DNA of 64,000 nucleotides, from NCBI RefSeq assembly GCF_033958435.1, contig NC_134137.1, positions 239,366,501-239,430,500 on the forward strand, in the 5' to 3' direction. This document shows, one piece after another, positions 22,511 through 35,697 of the stretch. Below the pieces are notes generated by a model. The model saw nothing but the letters and a program-made list of their open reading frames with translations. It ran no database searches and was not told the origin of the DNA. Both the position numbers and the translations under genes were made by a program. Position 1 is the first letter of the stretch. Every line of letters starts with the position of its first letter. The stretch is from Carettochelys insculpta. Its lineage: Eukaryota > Chordata > Testudines > Carettochelyidae.

Positions 22511-25500
22511 AACATTACATCAAAGGTAGGTTTTATCATCAATTTGTAGCTATATTTCTCCCATTACTTTCCATCAATGGAGTAAAATTTTACTTATTTA
22601 TGTTAGTATTGATGAGATCTCAGTCACGCACTTTGGGACGTAAATTTACAGCTGCAAAATCATTAAAAATGCTTAACCAGCTACTTTTGTATGTAGCTTG
22701 AATAGTCCCTTAAACAAAATGGATCATTATTATACATTATAACATTTTATACCCTTATACATTTTATATTATCATACATTCAGGACTCAGAAGTGAATTA
22801 ACAACCCTATAGACACATCTTGCTTCCCTTCCCCTCCTCCCAACCTGAAATCAATGAAAGAAGTGGAACAAGATTGGCCTCCTGGAACAGATTGCAGTTT
22901 AAGAACAGAATTCTGCCAAGAATTATACATATGCCTCACTTTATACATGCAGATAATTGCAATGAAATCAAAGGGCTATTCATACCTGTAAAGTTTTAAA
23001 CAGCAGAATAAATCTCTGTTACATCATGGCCCAAAGCCTCAGGCACAAATTTAGCACCCATATAAAATTTATGACGATAAGTAGTTCCACTGTTGATTCA
23101 AATGGGCCTATATGTAGCAGTGGTATGTATTTGCAGAATCAGGACCTTATTAAGCATCGCACATCACAGGAGGAGAAAGGATAGGAAAATATTTTCTTAC
23201 CTCTTAAATTCTTTTAATTCCACCCTATTCTCAGTCCTTATTTTTCCCGTCTTTTAAATTCTTAAACATATAAAATATTGCTTACAAATAAATTCATCAT
23301 ATTTTTACTCTCCCATACTAACTGTCACTCTATTGCCTAATGCTTTTAACCTTTGACTGTAATCAGTTTAACTGAAGCGAATCTTCTTCCCTAACCAAAC
23401 TGAGCTCTTCCTTACTTTGAGGGGCATCACTTCAAGGGTGGAGAGGCCCAGGGTGGGAAGTGACAAATCTGTCACATCCAGGACTAACCCGTCACATATG
23501 GGATTGATTGTGCCCCCAATTGCATTGGCCTGTGGGGCCCCTCCAAGCACCAGGGCCAAAGCAGTCACCCTGCGTCACCATACCCTAGGGACTGCTGTGC
23601 TTACAGCCTTTATTCAAATTAAATTACAATTGATTCTTTATATTTGAGTCATTTATTGAAATTTGCTTTTCTCTGTGCCTCAGCAATCACCATCTAGCCA
23701 CATATAAATTGTGTTTGTTTTTGTGACCCTCTGGCACTCATTAATTTTATATTCTGACATTTTGATTTAATATCACCTGGCTGACTTTAGGGCTGACCTC
23801 ATATTTTTACAGCTGTGTCACAATTTTCTCCTCCACAAAGAAAAGAATTTTTTTTTCTTGATATTCATCAATTCTCCATTAAATACATCAAAACATCTTT
23901 CTTTACACTTATATCAGGCCCTATAAAAATGCCAGGCCCTATTTCTTGCAATCTGATTTATACCCTCTTTCCCAATTTACCCATTCATACATCCCTCAAA
24001 TAATTAACTGGATCCCAATCACCAACTACAAAGCCACCTTTGCAAACTTTCCATGGGCTACAAGTAGTTATTTCTGTAAAGGTGAGAAATCACAGTTCCC
24101 AAAGAGCCTCTGTAGTAACGCAGTAAAATAATCTTAGCAGAATCAGTACCGAATGACAGGTCTGACTCTCCATCCTGAGTGCCTTCACACAGTGCAGCTG
24201 GTCCCATTGACTCCCCAGGAGTTACAGTGGCATGAAACTGGTATCACAAAAGGAAGAAAATCAGACCCTAAAAGTTTAAGACATATTACTCCATGTCTGA
24301 CTCTGACCTTGTCAATAAGGATGCAAGTCAGGAGTAACTTTATTGAAGACACATACACCAATTTTATGCCAAACTTTATTTAAGTCAACGCAGTCAGACC
24401 AATGTAAAATTGGCATATTTGAGATCAGAATCCAACCTTACATTATTTTAATTTAGGCCTGTTAAAGCCAAATAAATAGAGTGGGCTAAACTCACCATTA
24501 CCTTCCAGCTGTTTTACATTCCTCCGGAAACGCAAAGCAGTCATAAACTGCATTTAACCAGACAGTTAATTTGGATTTACAGTGGGAAGAGTTCCTTTAT
24601 GACTGTTAAGTGTCCAAATTGCTTTACTTTGAAAGTTGATCTAATGTAAAATGTTTTTATCTGTTTCTAGTTTAGAATTTTTATTCTCTTCTCGGCTGCA
24701 TCAGTTTTTTACTGATGTCACTCCAATAACTTCAGCAGAGTGACACTGATTTACATTGCTATGAGAAGGGAACCAGGTCCACATACTCTTTTGCTTAACT
24801 TTTTTTCACTCTTTACTTTCTTTACAAACATCAGTGATGCCTATACCTAATGATACCATTCTCTTCACACTGTAACAAGAAACCCTGCAGCCAATTCTCT
24901 CACACAAATGCCCCTGAAGCACCTCATCCCTCAAGTTACCTGTTAAACTGCCTCCTTTACATATACGGCATTACAGCAGAGGGCCACCTTAGCTAGAGTT
25001 AAGCTCAAGAAGATCTTTCTGTTTAAAAGCAACTCTCCTAGGTATGCTAAAATTGGTACAATTGCTCAGATTGTCTTGAAATTTGTTGCACATCATGGAG
25101 GCGCAAGGAAGAGTTTTTGGTCCCAACTTAGATTAATTTGAACAAGAGATTCCTGAGATATAGCTTTCCCTTCTGATCCCAACATTTTACAAGATCAACA
25201 AGTTTGTAAAACAATTTGTGCATACCTCAGGCTCAAACCATGGCTGGGATCATCCCTCAATTGATCTCAAGCACTCGACAGTCATCTCAGCTTGCAAATA
25301 ACAGTTCCCTACAGGGCAGTGGGAGATATTGAAAACATTAATAATGGAGGACTTTGTCTCTCTAGAGTAGTATGTCCTGACCACTCACACATCAAAGAGA
25401 CAGAAATGCATATGTGCCACAAGCCTAGGCAGGAGGGATTCCCACTAGCTCCTTGTCACGGTAACTGGATGGCTCAGAGGGCCATTTTGCGGATATTGAA

Positions 25501-26097
25501 CCAGAGCTAGACCTATGCACTCTAAATCTGGACTCTGTCCTTGGCATAAATCTAAGGACAATCTGTAGGCGGGTTGAACACAGCTGGAGTGCAAGCAGTA
25601 ATTCCCAGAGGCTACTGCCAACGCCGGGGGATCAGGCCCACAAAGATATCGTTCCTAGTGCTGGTCAAAAACTTTCCACTAACACTTTTGAGTTTGTTCT
25701 CTATTTTATTAGCGAATGGCTTTTCAATTTTATGAATTTTTGTGTGGAAAAAAAAGTCAGAAAACAAAAACTGAATATTGATTACTCTCTCCCTTTGTGC
25801 CACCCCCCACCCCCTAGGTTTTAAAGTTGTATTTTTGTTGAAAATAACCAGGGGCGAAGGGGCGGGGGTGGGGGGAGATTTCCAACCAAATCTCATAGTT
25901 AAACATTTAAAGCAGGACAGCAAAATTCTACCTACAACAAATACGCCTCCGTTAACATTACTATCAGAACTTTCAAATTCCCTATCAAAGAGAAACAAAA
26001 TAACTTCTAACTACATTCCCTCATTTTCATATTATAATTTCCCTTTCTCAAAGGAAGAAAGCAAAGTCTCCTAAAGTCATTACTGCAGTGTTCAAGG
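22511..26097. other. Mostly unassigned; a few short old repeats
   Basis: Short tracts near 23040-23160, 24180-24440 and 24700-24780 contain 'cattgattcaaatggg'-like and 'gatttacattgc'-like phrases that resemble old amniote dispersed repeats. Boundaries cannot be drawn. No gene is recognised. Confidence 0.4.
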
Positions 26098-26235
26098 GAG
26101 AGAATGGTGTTGGGGTTAAGCCATGGGCCTGGGATTCAAGAGACATGTGTTCAACTGTTGGCTCTCCCACAGACTTCCTGGATGTTCTGTCAGCTGTAGC
26201 AAGTCACTTGATCTCTTCATAGTTTCAGTTTCCAA
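26098..26235 (+). mobile_element. MIR-type SINE, diverged
   Basis: The tract 'gggcctgggattcaagagac', 'tgttcaactgttggctctcc', 'agcaagtcacttgatctctt' and 'catagtttcagtttcc' follows the MIR core in plus orientation. The tail is missing. Confidence 0.7.
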
Positions 26236-26239
26236 TCTT

Positions 26240-28598
26240 CTGCTTCTGTGTTATATTTAGAGCTAGTCAGGAGGTGGAATTTCCTCTCTGCAGGACATTC
26301 CTTCAAAATTTGATTTGCTCCAAACAGGAAAAAAGAGAGCAAACTGTCCAACTGTAATGTAGACACATTCGGACAAAATTTGATTCAAAAACATCAAATC
26401 ATTTCATTCTGATGTCAGCAATTTAAGTGTCCAGATAAAAAAAAAATCCAAATTAAATAACATAAAAAGAGAAATAGAATTGAATAGCTGAAAAGAAATG
26501 ACAAAGTCAAAACAAAATATTTTGACATTACTGAAACAGAAGATCAAATGGCTTTATTTTTACTTTCTCATGCCAAAAATTTCAGCAAAATCAATGCACT
26601 CCTACGACATAGTGATTTCAACAAAACTGCATTTTCAGATGTAAAAGAGCCATCCCATTTTGCCACCTGCCCTTGTTATATACATTTTTCTTATTGTTTA
26701 TTAAGGGAATTGTTCCCTTGGGCCAGGACTCCCTCTTACTTTATGTTTGTGCAATAACTACTATTGGCTGAGGCCTGTAGGTACTATTATAATACAAAGA
26801 GTGATAGTTAATTTAGAAGATGTTCACCTTAAGATTTTTGTAAATTCTACAAAAGCAAAGCTTACAACATACAGAAGATAAAAGCTTTGTACAACCGTTT
26901 CCTATATCCTTTACCATATATATTTTTTACTATAAAAATGTTACATATCAAAGTCCATAAGCACTTAAAGACATATTATTAAATTACATTTTTCTCACCA
27001 CATGTCAAATTATACTTAGTGTTCCACAGAGACACACAACATATAAATTTACTTATAAATTTGAGAAAGTGTCTTCCATTTATCAGAGAAGAATTCTTTA
27101 GGTTTAAGACTCTATTCTTCTAATATACCACTGCTTCTTTCAGGAATAGGGCCTGTTAAAAAAAAAAAAGAAACCATGAGGCTGGCCGATAGAAACTTCA
27201 GGAAGAATTCTGAATCTAGCCTGCAGATTTGAATAAAAGCCCAATGCTGAAGCCTTTTATGTGTTCTGCATGCCAGTTGAATTCATTAGTATTTCAATAA
27301 CTGTTTCATAAAATGCCTCAGAACCCATATGCTGTGAGGCATTAGCAATGCTGTCTGCAAACTCACTTCTGATTTCCACCTGCCCTGCTGTAGTAAATTT
27401 CCACTTTAATACAAGCCACAGCTGCATTAAGTGGGGATTCATAACACTTAAATAGAGCAGATGAGAAGTCTTCAGAAAGGGGTTTCCATCGACACTTAAT
27501 TGTTATTATTTAATATATGCTGACAAAGTGCTTAGCTTAGTACAGGAGAGAAAATGAAGATGTATAAGGAACTTCAGCACAAGGACTAACAGTAATACAA
27601 CAAAAAAGGTAAACTCACCAGCCCAGAGGTGGAAATCTTTCACTACTTGTACCACATATCTCATTACAGGCTCGATCCTGCAGGCTGCTGAAGGAAGTGC
27701 AGAGAGCAAAAGCCTTAGCGCTCACACCACCTGAGCACACAGCTTCAACATAGTGCCAAGAACTCTGCATAGCAATGGGAGTGTCTCCCTGCGACAGCAC
27801 TGGACTAAATTATGGTAAATTGGTGGGAATGATGTTTCATTTACAGGGAGTGGAGAGAGGGTGTGGCCCTGTGACAGCTGACTGAGGATGACGTGTCTCA
27901 AGGCCACATTATTATTTGTAGTCACTTGTGCTGCCAGCCAGGAGAAATGGTTACTCAGGAGCTGAACTTAGATTAATCTGGGAATGCGGGCAGCCAGGAG
28001 GACTAGATGTTGACATATAGACTCAAATCCAAAACAGTCTAATAAAATAATCATTTTCACAACCAGCTGCTCAGTGTCTTAGTATTTGCATTAGGTACCA
28101 TATTTTCACCTTCCTACTTTCTCAAAGCATCCTCTCCTTTAAGTCTACTTTAGCAGCTTCAACCACCATGCTCGACTGGCCTGTTATGAACTCAGTGCTG
28201 CTCTCTCATCATCTCCCCTGTACAATCCTGGCGACTGAGGTCCAATCTACCGACAAGAGCATCTGAGAAGGGATGGTGGATTATGGACTATAGAAGGAGC
28301 TGTATTCACAGCACTGGTCAAGAGAAATTGTAAATCAACCAACAGGTAACAGCACTAAGGAATATTACTTGCCTGACCATATTCACTCAATATTAGGTTC
28401 AACACACCAAACATGAAGATTTAAAAACATATTAGGATGTCTTAATGGAGGACAGGAGCTGGAGTAATAGCAGAGCCAATCAAAACAGCAGAGGGGAGAA
28501 ATTTTGCAATACTGAAAAAGAATAAAACTTTGTTTCCCCCTGAAATTTCAAATGTTGACAATCTGAAATATTTTACCAGTTCTTTAGCTGGCTCTAAA
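26240..28598. other. No gene or clear repeat recognised
   Basis: AT-rich DNA without convincing coding sequence on either strand. Confidence 0.4.
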
Positions 28599-28930
28599 CA
28601 GGGGTGGGCAACAAGCTGGACTTGATTTGCCAGGATTAGCCTCTGGTGGGCTGTCAGTGCTTTATTTACCAGCTGGTCCACTGGTACAGCCACTTACAAT
28701 TCCTGTGGGAGGTGGACCGCTGTTCCCAGACAACGGAAGCTGAAGAAACAATGTCCCCATCTGTACCACATCCCACAGCTTCCATTTACCTGGAACAGTG
28801 CTCTGCATCCAAAAGGAGCTGTGAGCACCCATGCCTGTGGACCAGCAAGCAAATAAAGTGCTAGTTGCTCACTAGGGGCTAACCCTGGCAAACTGCATGC
28901 AGCCCGTGGGCCACTTATTACCCACCCGTG
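28599..28930. mobile_element. Non-autonomous hAT element with target duplication
   Basis: The 332-bp element starts CAGGGGTGGGCAA and ends TTACCCACCCGTG, an inverted terminal repeat with one or two mismatches. CTCTAAA abuts both ends (28592-28598 and 28931-28937), consistent with a hAT target duplication that is normally 8 bp. There is no transposase, so it depends on a partner. The 72-codon frame inside is a by-product. Confidence 0.85.
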
Positions 28931-29066
28931 CTCTAAAATTAAAGCTTTTAATTAAAACATAATAAACCAGCTCCCTTTTAAATTTAAATAGCTGAAATTT
29001 AAGACACTTTGTTTAACTAAAGAATGCCTTTATCTCCTGTCCCACACATGCAGAAATGATTTCTGT

Positions 29067-29205
29067 GATCATTTGAGAGACAAGGTAGATGAGGTATCTA
29101 TCCTCTTTTATTGGACCGACTTCTGTCAAAGGGAGTGAAACTTGCTTTCAAGTTTATTAGGAGCTCTGCTTCTGTTCCCAGACACGAAGAGGAGCTGTGA
29201 TTCCT
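29067..29205 (-). mobile_element. PLE-type 3' tail, second family, diverged
   Basis: The tract with 'gagagacaaggtagatgagg', 'tatctatcctcttttattgg', 'accgacttctgtc' and 'aggagctctgcttctgttcc' is the reverse complement of a common amniote Penelope-like tail (consensus phrases 'gaagagctct', 'cgaaagctt', 'ccaataaaa'). The hammerhead-like boxes are eroded. Confidence 0.6.
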
Positions 29206-29511
29206 CCATGAATGGGAAATCCTCAGATACCCTGTTATGTGTACAGCCTCTTTATGCCATCAGAGCAGCATTGTCAGCCTAGATCTAGTCCTACCTGTTT
29301 CATGTACAGTTCTCAAGACTGAGGTACTGAGACCAATTTTTTAAAATGTCAGCTTGGATCATGTGAATTAGAAATACTAGGTTAGCATTTCACAAAAAGT
29401 TTTCTCCAAGCATTTTTCATTTTGTCTAGAAAATCTTCAGTCTCTACTTTTATGTTACAAAAAGAAGAAATTACAAAATTACACATTTAAAATTAAAAAT
29501 AAGGTGTACGT

Positions 29512-29665
29512 TTTAACAGTGAGGGAGATTATCCACCGGAACAAACTGCCATGGGGAATGAGGAGGTTTTCCCTCGTGATGTCTTCAAATGAAGATTAGA
29601 TGCCTTTCTGGAAGATATATATTCTGACATTCTGGGAGTGCAATTCAGACCAGTAAGAGGCTATT
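29512..29665 (+). mobile_element. CR1 LINE 3' fragment
   Basis: The plus strand reads as the end of CR1 ORF2: RNKLPWG, then a segment resembling 'FKxRLDAFLED', followed by 3' untranslated sequence. Frames are interrupted. Confidence 0.65.
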
Positions 29666-29679
29666 CCATCGTGTCCCTG

Positions 29680-30260
29680 CAACCTGTAGCGTCCACAATG
29701 CCTCACTAGTATAGCTCCCAAGCAGGGTTCCTTACAAATGGTCAAACATGTAAGTCACATTATGAAAAGTTGCACTTAATCACAAACCTTTCCAGCAGCT
29801 GTGACCCCAAAAACCTGTTAGCACACAGGTTTGATTTCCAGCAGCCTTGATTTCTAATGGCAGGATGACTCCAATACCTCCTAGTCCAGGATTCCCCCTC
29901 ACCCACCCACCCACCCAAATGTGTGTGTTTTGTATTGTCCAGCCCTTTCCTGGACAGTCCAGATAAAATAAGTGTATAGTCCCTCTCAGGAGATCGACAG
30001 ACAACAGTCTGCTACCATAAGTAGTTACCCAAACAATTCACAGCACTGGGTTAGTTTTAATTAAAAATAAAACAAGTTTATTTACTTACAAAGACAGAGA
30101 TTTTAAGTGCACGTAATGAAGCATTAAAGTCAGAAATGGTTATAAGAAAAATAAAGATAAAATGCTTTCTAATCTTCAGCTAGGCTTGGTTCAAGGTGAC
30201 ATCCCTTGCCACATATTTCCAGTGACATTGTTGGCCAAATTCTCATGGCAGGATCTGCTC
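29680..30260. repeat. Possible LTR-retroelement fragment
   Basis: The tract containing 'cagcactgggttagttttaa', 'ttaaaaataaaacaagttta' and 'gacagagattttaagtgcac' matches remembered turtle LTR-type repeat sequence. It contains a (CCCA)n run at 29899-29917. No ends or coding remnants are visible. Confidence 0.35.
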
Positions 30261-31759
30261 TCACCATCCAATGGCTGTTTTTTGTCTTCTTAGGTGAAAA
30301 GAAAGATTAAAAGGGGCAAGAAACTTGGGCATTTTTGCACCTTTCTTTTATAGTTAAGTGCCCCTTGGAGATGCATTTCCTGAAGGTTATCCCTCAAATC
30401 AAAGTTAATTTAATTATCAAAAGAAAGACACATGGGTCTGGTGGTGAAAGAGGTTCCATGTTTATATCTTCTGATCTCTGTCTACTGAAATACATATTTT
30501 CCTGGTCACCTAGTTCAGAACATTGCACTCAGGACAGGATGAGGTGAGTACCCAAGCCACAAATTAGATAGGGAGGTAGGTACTCCTCCTTCCACTCCAA
30601 AATTGTTGTAGGTGCTAATGTCAAGAGAAAATTGGCAGATGAGAATCCCAAGCAGAGGGACCTGTTTCCCTGAAGCCTGAATTTGGCATTGAGCCCCCTG
30701 AGAAGGGTGAAGCTAAGGATACCGTAAAACATCTCCCATTCCCTAGTTTAGGCAACAGATAGCCTTCAGTCTTGGCTTTTGTGAATCCCATTCTAAGGTA
30801 ACTATCTCCATCCAAGCACTGTATAGACAGCCTGCTTTGTAAGTTCCAGAGGGCTTTTGGGGCGGATGGTAGGACCCTAAAGCTTGGAGTGGCAATGCCA
30901 TGCATCCTGATGCCTAAAGTGCTGTGAATCTAGCCCTTACAGATTGGTTCTTTAAATGCTAATTGCTATGTGCATTGCTTAGCACTCTGAGTAAAATCAG
31001 CAGAGCTATGCCAATTTATAACCAGCTGCCTTCTATGAACATGGAGTGGGTTTGTATGTGAGCTTGGGGCGCTTTTTACTTTCTACCTGAGGAACCATGC
31101 CTCTTCTGTGCCTGTTCTGTAACATAAGTCATCTGAGTATTGTGGGGGAGATTGGCATTATTTTGTAGAGATTTGACTTTGTGCTGTTGTTCAAAAATAT
31201 GTAGGGTGAAGTACCAGACTTTACGAAGCCTACAATAGGCCACAGGTCTCCGAAATAATTCAGAATAATAACAATTAATAATAATCGAATACCCAGCATG
31301 TATATCATGCTTTCATCAGAGGAAGTCAAACCATTTAACAAACAGTAATGAATTTAATGGAGGAATGTATAGCCACAGGCAACAAAAGAAACAAGAAACC
31401 ATCCCTTCCCTTAATCCCACGGTTCTCTGCCGCCTGCCTAACTCCACAAAGAGAGTGATGCTGTGAGGGAAGAAAGACACAGTTTTTAGTTCTTATTTCT
31501 TAGAGCTTTTGGACACTTTGATTGTATAGGTTCTCTGAACAGGGTTTCTCTGAGCAAGCAGCAGAGCTGTCTACACAGGAGGGACAGTCCAAACAAAGGT
31601 TGATCCACTGAAAAGCTATTCAACAGTGCCCTCTCCACAACAGCGGTGGCCTAATTTTCTATTGTCCTTCCCTTTGTGCAACCACTTACACCACTATAAA
31701 GTGAGTAAATGTCAATTCCTTTCTGATTTGCTATTGGTATGCTCCTCTTTGCTCTCACT

Positions 31760-32441
31760 AGCTGCGTCTACACGTGCATGCTACTTCGAAGTAGCGGCAC
31801 CAACTTCGAAATAGTGCCCGTCGCGTCTACACGCGTCGGGCGCTATTTCGAAGTTAACTTCGACGTTAGGCGGCGAGACGTCGAAGTCGCTAACCTCATG
31901 AGGAGATAGGAATAGTGCCCTACTTCGACGTTCAACGTCGAACTAGGGACCGTGTAGACGATCCGCGTCCCGCAACGTCGAAATTGCTGGGTCCTCCATG
32001 GCGGCCATCAGCTGGGGGGTTGAGAGATGCTCTCTCTCCAGCCCCTGCGGGGCTCTATCGTCACCGTGGGCAGCAGCCCTTAGCCCAGGGCTTCTGGCTG
32101 CTTCTGCGGCAGCTGGGGATCTATGCTGCAGGCACAGGGTCTGCAACCAGTTGTCAGCTCTGTGTATCTTGTGTTGTTTAGTGCAACTGTGTCTGGGAGG
32201 GGCCCTTTAAGGGAGCGGCTGGCTGTTGAGTCCGCCCTGTGACCCTGTCTGCAGCTGTGCCTGGCATCCCTATTTTGATGTGTGCTACTTTGACGTGTAG
32301 ACGTTCCCTCGCTGCGCCTATTTCGATGTTGGGCTGAGCAACGTCGAAGTTGAACATCGACGTTGCTGGCCCTGGAGGACGTGTAGACGTTATTCATCGA
32401 AATAGACTATTTCGATGTTGGCTGCACGTGTAGACGTAGCC
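31760..32441. mobile_element. Internal-deletion derivative of the Harbinger element
   Basis: It starts AGCTGCGTCTACACGTGC and ends GCACGTGTAGACGTAGCC, with ACT on both sides (31757-31759 and 32442-32444). The left 300 bases match, inverted, the right end of the 16542-20459 element: TTCGAAGT blocks, 'atggcggccatcagctg', 'ttgagaga'. The right part matches, inverted, its left end ('ggccctttaagggagcggct', 'gaccctgtctgcagctg'). Both genes are absent. This is the classic route from an autonomous element to a dependent one. Confidence 0.88.
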
Positions 32442-32786
32442 ACTGTGCAACAGTGAAAATGGTTAATTGTCATTTTCTTCAGGGGGGATAAAAAAGAGAG
32501 AATTCTCAGCCAGCTCTACTTGCTTGTGGTTGGCAGTACCTCTTTAGGTCCATTGCATGCATGAGAGTATTTCATGCCACTAGACTAGAAAGAAGCAACC
32601 ACCCATAGGTTCTTGTAAATATGCAGCCAAAAAGTAGCTTCCAGTTTTAGTTTCTTCTAGTTTTATGGGGACAGCTTTAGCCATGTTTGACACTGATTTT
32701 CACAATACTTGCAGCTTACACTAATTCCCGAGAGGACTGGGCAGAGCTATTTGGGAGATGTATTTTGTTTTCCTTAAAACATTTGG

Positions 32787-32827
32787 AAACAAACAAACAA
32801 ACAAACAAACAAATAAATAAATAAATA
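32787..32827. repeat. (AAAC)n then (AAAT)n microsatellite
   Basis: About six AAAC units run directly into about four AAAT units, seen directly in the sequence. Confidence 0.95.
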
Positions 32828-33174
32828 GTTTACATAAAGAATGTAGAATATTCATTTAAAATCCTGAAAACTAAACTTTATGTATTTATAGTTGACAATC
32901 AAAAAACAAAATATTCTTTGTTTTTGGTTCTCAAAAGCTGAAAAATGTTCAGTGATGTGACAGGAGATGGAGATTGTTTTTTTAATAAACCCAGAGCCAT
33001 CTTGAGGTACATGCAACATACACGGCTGTGTACGGCACTTGATAACTTGAGGCACCAATTTTCAGGGGCTCTTATGAAGCTGTGTGTGTGGCGTACACTT
33101 CAGGGGATGTAAAAGGAGGCAGCACTTCACAATACGTAACTTGGAAACACATCAGCTCAAAGCCTCAAAAACTT

Positions 33175-33665
33175 AATCCAGCCAGGGCTGCTCTGGGATT
33201 GGACCTCCCACCTGCCAGCACAGCACCATGAATAGAGGGGCAGGAGGTAGCACAGGCACCTCAGCTGGGCTCCCTTCCACCACCTTCTCCTGCAGACCCC
33301 TCCTTCCTCCCCTCCCCCCCATTTGTGTGCTGGTGCTGGGCTCCCCTTTCCCCACCCACTCTTCTGCAGGGGAAGGGGCCCACTGCTGTGCTCCTTGGCC
33401 ACCTCTCCTGTGCCATGGGGGACTCAGCTGGCTACTTGCTGCTGTGTGCATGCAACACCCTTGTGGATCCCTTTGCCTCTCACGCTGCCCCCTTGCGAGG
33501 GTCTGCTGTCCCATTCCTACCCTCTCCCTCTCTTCCTGTTGCCTCCTCTCTCCCGGCTCCAACCCCCTAATTGTAGATGTGTCTGGAGAAGGGATCTCCC
33601 TGTTTTCCCAGCAGCAATGTGTCCACCTCTACTCTGCCTGCTGCTCTGTGTCTGGGCATAAGTGA
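33175..33665. repeat. GC-rich block, unclassified transposon fragment likely
   Basis: A sharp GC-rich island with overlapping open frames on both strands but no recognisable domain. Upstream 'gtacggcacttgataacttg' and 'gaggcaccaattttcagggg' resemble dispersed turtle repeats. Not resolved further. Confidence 0.35.
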
Positions 33666-33736
33666 GACTGGTTTCAGCAGAGGGAGCTGACTGGGTAGAC
33701 TAGCAACATATGAGTGCAAGGGGAGAGCTCCTTCAG

Positions 33737-34145
33737 ACCTTCATAGAATAATAGAATCGTCAGGCTGGAAGGGACCTCAGGAAGTCATTTAGTCCAGCCC
33801 CCTGCTTCAAGCAGGATCAACCCCAACTAAGTCATCCCAGCCAGGATCTTGCTAAGCCGGGACTTAAAAACCGCTAGGGATGGCGAATCCACCACCTCTC
33901 TAGGCAACACTTTCCAGGGCTTCACCACCCTCCCGGTGAAGCAGTTTTTCCTAATATCCAACCTACACCTCTTCCGCTGTAACTTCAGACCACTGCTCCT
34001 TGTTCTGTTATTTGACACCACTGAAAACAGCTTCTCACCCTCCTCTTTAGTGCTCCCTTTCAGGAAGTTGAAGGCTGCTATAAAATCACCCCTCAGTCTT
34101 CTGTAAACTAAACAACCCCAAATCTCTCAGCCTTCTTTACAATTC
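33737..34145 (-). mobile_element. CR1 LINE ORF2 end and 3' untranslated region
   Basis: Reverse-oriented CR1. The 3' terminus 'tagaataatagaatcg' is at the left, followed by 'aggctggaagggacctcagg'. The ORF2 C-terminus reads on the minus strand as KRCRLDIRKNCFTGRV, then KPWKVLPREVVDSPSLAVFK and SRLSKILAG. It is only mildly diverged and clearly younger than the other CR1 pieces here. Confidence 0.92.
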
Positions 34146-34584
34146 ATAATGTGAAATTATTAAGTAGGCTAATGTAGCTAAAACAAATGGATCAGTGTTG
34201 TCATACATAACAGCTATGTGAGAAAGCTAGTCTTTGTTCAGACCCATTATGCTTTCTGAGGTACATAATTTTATCACATGCTGTATATGTTTTTGAAGTG
34301 TGTATTAATGTTTCACTTTCAATTCAAATTTCCAGTTGACTAAATTAGCAAGACTGAGTATAATAGCGGGGGATTGGGGTTGGGGAGATACAAGGGGTGT
34401 ACACCCCCCAGATGGATCTAGGGAAATCCCAAAGTGTGAGTGAACTTTGGCTCTGAATTTCACAAAATCCATTTAATTCAGTCTGCATAGACTATGGATT
34501 GCGCCCTTATAGTTTCAATTGAGGACTTCATTTACAGCGTCTACCGTGACTATGAAGACCCACACGAGAGTGACAGGCCTTGCT

Positions 34585-35697
34585 TCATCTCTTGCAGATG
34601 TGGTGGGTGTCTGGAAAGTCCTTAGTGTGCTTTCTGTGCACTCGCTTCTCCTCTGCTAGCTGTCTGATCCTCATCTCGCCCTTCTGAAAGCCCTTGTGTA
34701 ACCCCTGCCTCCATCTGCTGCGGTCGTCTGCTAGTTCTTCCCAGTTGTCCAGCTTGATGTCTACCTCTCTGAGGTCTCTCTTGCAGACATCTTTGGAGCG
34801 CAACTGGGGGCGTCCGGGAGGTCTTTTGCCAGAGGCTAGCTCACCATACAGGATGTCTTTTGGAATCCTTCCATCGTTCATCCTGTGGACACGGCCAAGC
34901 CAGCGGAGCCGACGCTGCCTGAGGAGGGTGTGCATGGTTGGGATTCCACCTCGCTCGAGGACGGCGGTGTTGGTCACTCTGTCCTTCCATGATATTCCAA
35001 GGATGCACCTGAGGCAGCGCAAGTGGAAGACGTTCAGCCTCTTTTCCTGGCGGGCATACAGGGTCCAAGTCTCGCTGCCATCAAGGAGGGTGCTGAGGAT
35101 GCAGGCTCTGTAGACTTGCATTTTGGTGTGAGTGTACAGCTTGTTGTTATTCCACACTCTCTTGCTGAGTCTGGACAGAGTTGTGGCCGCTTTTCCGATC
35201 CTCCTATTTAGCTCAGTGTCCAACGACAGGGTGTCAGTGATGGTGGACCCAAGGTAAACGAACTTGTGGACAACCTCTAACGTATAGTTGTCAATGCTGA
35301 TTGATGGGGATTCAGCAACATCCTGACCGAGTACGTTTGTCTTCTTTAGGCTGATGGTAAGCCCAAAGTCCTTGCACACTTTGGAGAACTGATCCAGCAG
35401 TTTTTGAAGCTGGTCTTCTGTGTGAGACACTACAGCAGCATCGTCTGTGAACACCATGTCTCTGATGAGAACTTCCCGCACCTTGGACTTAGCTTTCAGC
35501 CTTGCAAGATTAAACAGTTTCCCATCAGATCTTGTGTGCAGCAAGATACCCTCTGTTGAAGATCCAAAGGTGTGCTTCAGGAGGAGTGCGAAGAAGATCC
35601 CAAACAATGTCGGAGCAAGGACACATCCTTGTTTGAAGCCGCTCCTGATTCTGAAAGCATCTGATAATGCGCTGTCATATTGAATGTTTACATACAT
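34585..35697 (-). CDS. LINE reverse transcriptase C-terminal half (RTE-like), open 370 codons
   Basis: The translated protein starts in the reverse transcriptase palm: SGFKQGCVLAPTLFGIFF, then the catalytic box VFTDDAAV (F-x-D-D), then LTISLKKTNVLGQ and VYLGSTITD. After the polymerase come ETWTLYARQEKRL, CLRCILGISWKDR, RRLRWLGRVHRMNDGRIPKD and GKRPPGRPQLR, the conserved tail of RTE-like LINEs. The N-terminal endonuclease and first half of the polymerase are absent, so the copy is 5' truncated and the first Met is not a natural start. No stop or frameshift interrupts 370 codons, so insertion was comparatively recent. Clade naming beyond RTE-like is uncertain. Confidence 0.88.
   Translation of the reverse strand: MYVNIQYDSALSDAFRIRSGFKQGCVLAPTLFGIFFALLLKHTFGSSTEGILLHTRSDGKLFNLARLKAKSKVREVLIRDMVFTDDAAVVSHTEDQLQKLLDQFSKVCKDFGLTISLKKTNVLGQDVAESPSISIDNYTLEVVHKFVYLGSTITDTLSLDTELNRRIGKAATTLSRLSKRVWNNNKLYTHTKMQVYRACILSTLLDGSETWTLYARQEKRLNVFHLRCLRCILGISWKDRVTNTAVLERGGIPTMHTLLRQRRLRWLGRVHRMNDGRIPKDILYGELASGKRPPGRPQLRSKDVCKRDLREVDIKLDNWEELADDRSRWRQGLHKGFQKGEMRIRQLAEEKRVHRKHTKDFPDTHHICKR

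Noticed and set aside
23368..23568. Short minus-strand frame starting MTALALVLGGAPQANA, resembling a signal peptide
   Set aside because: Only 66 codons, with no continuation, splice sites or family match.
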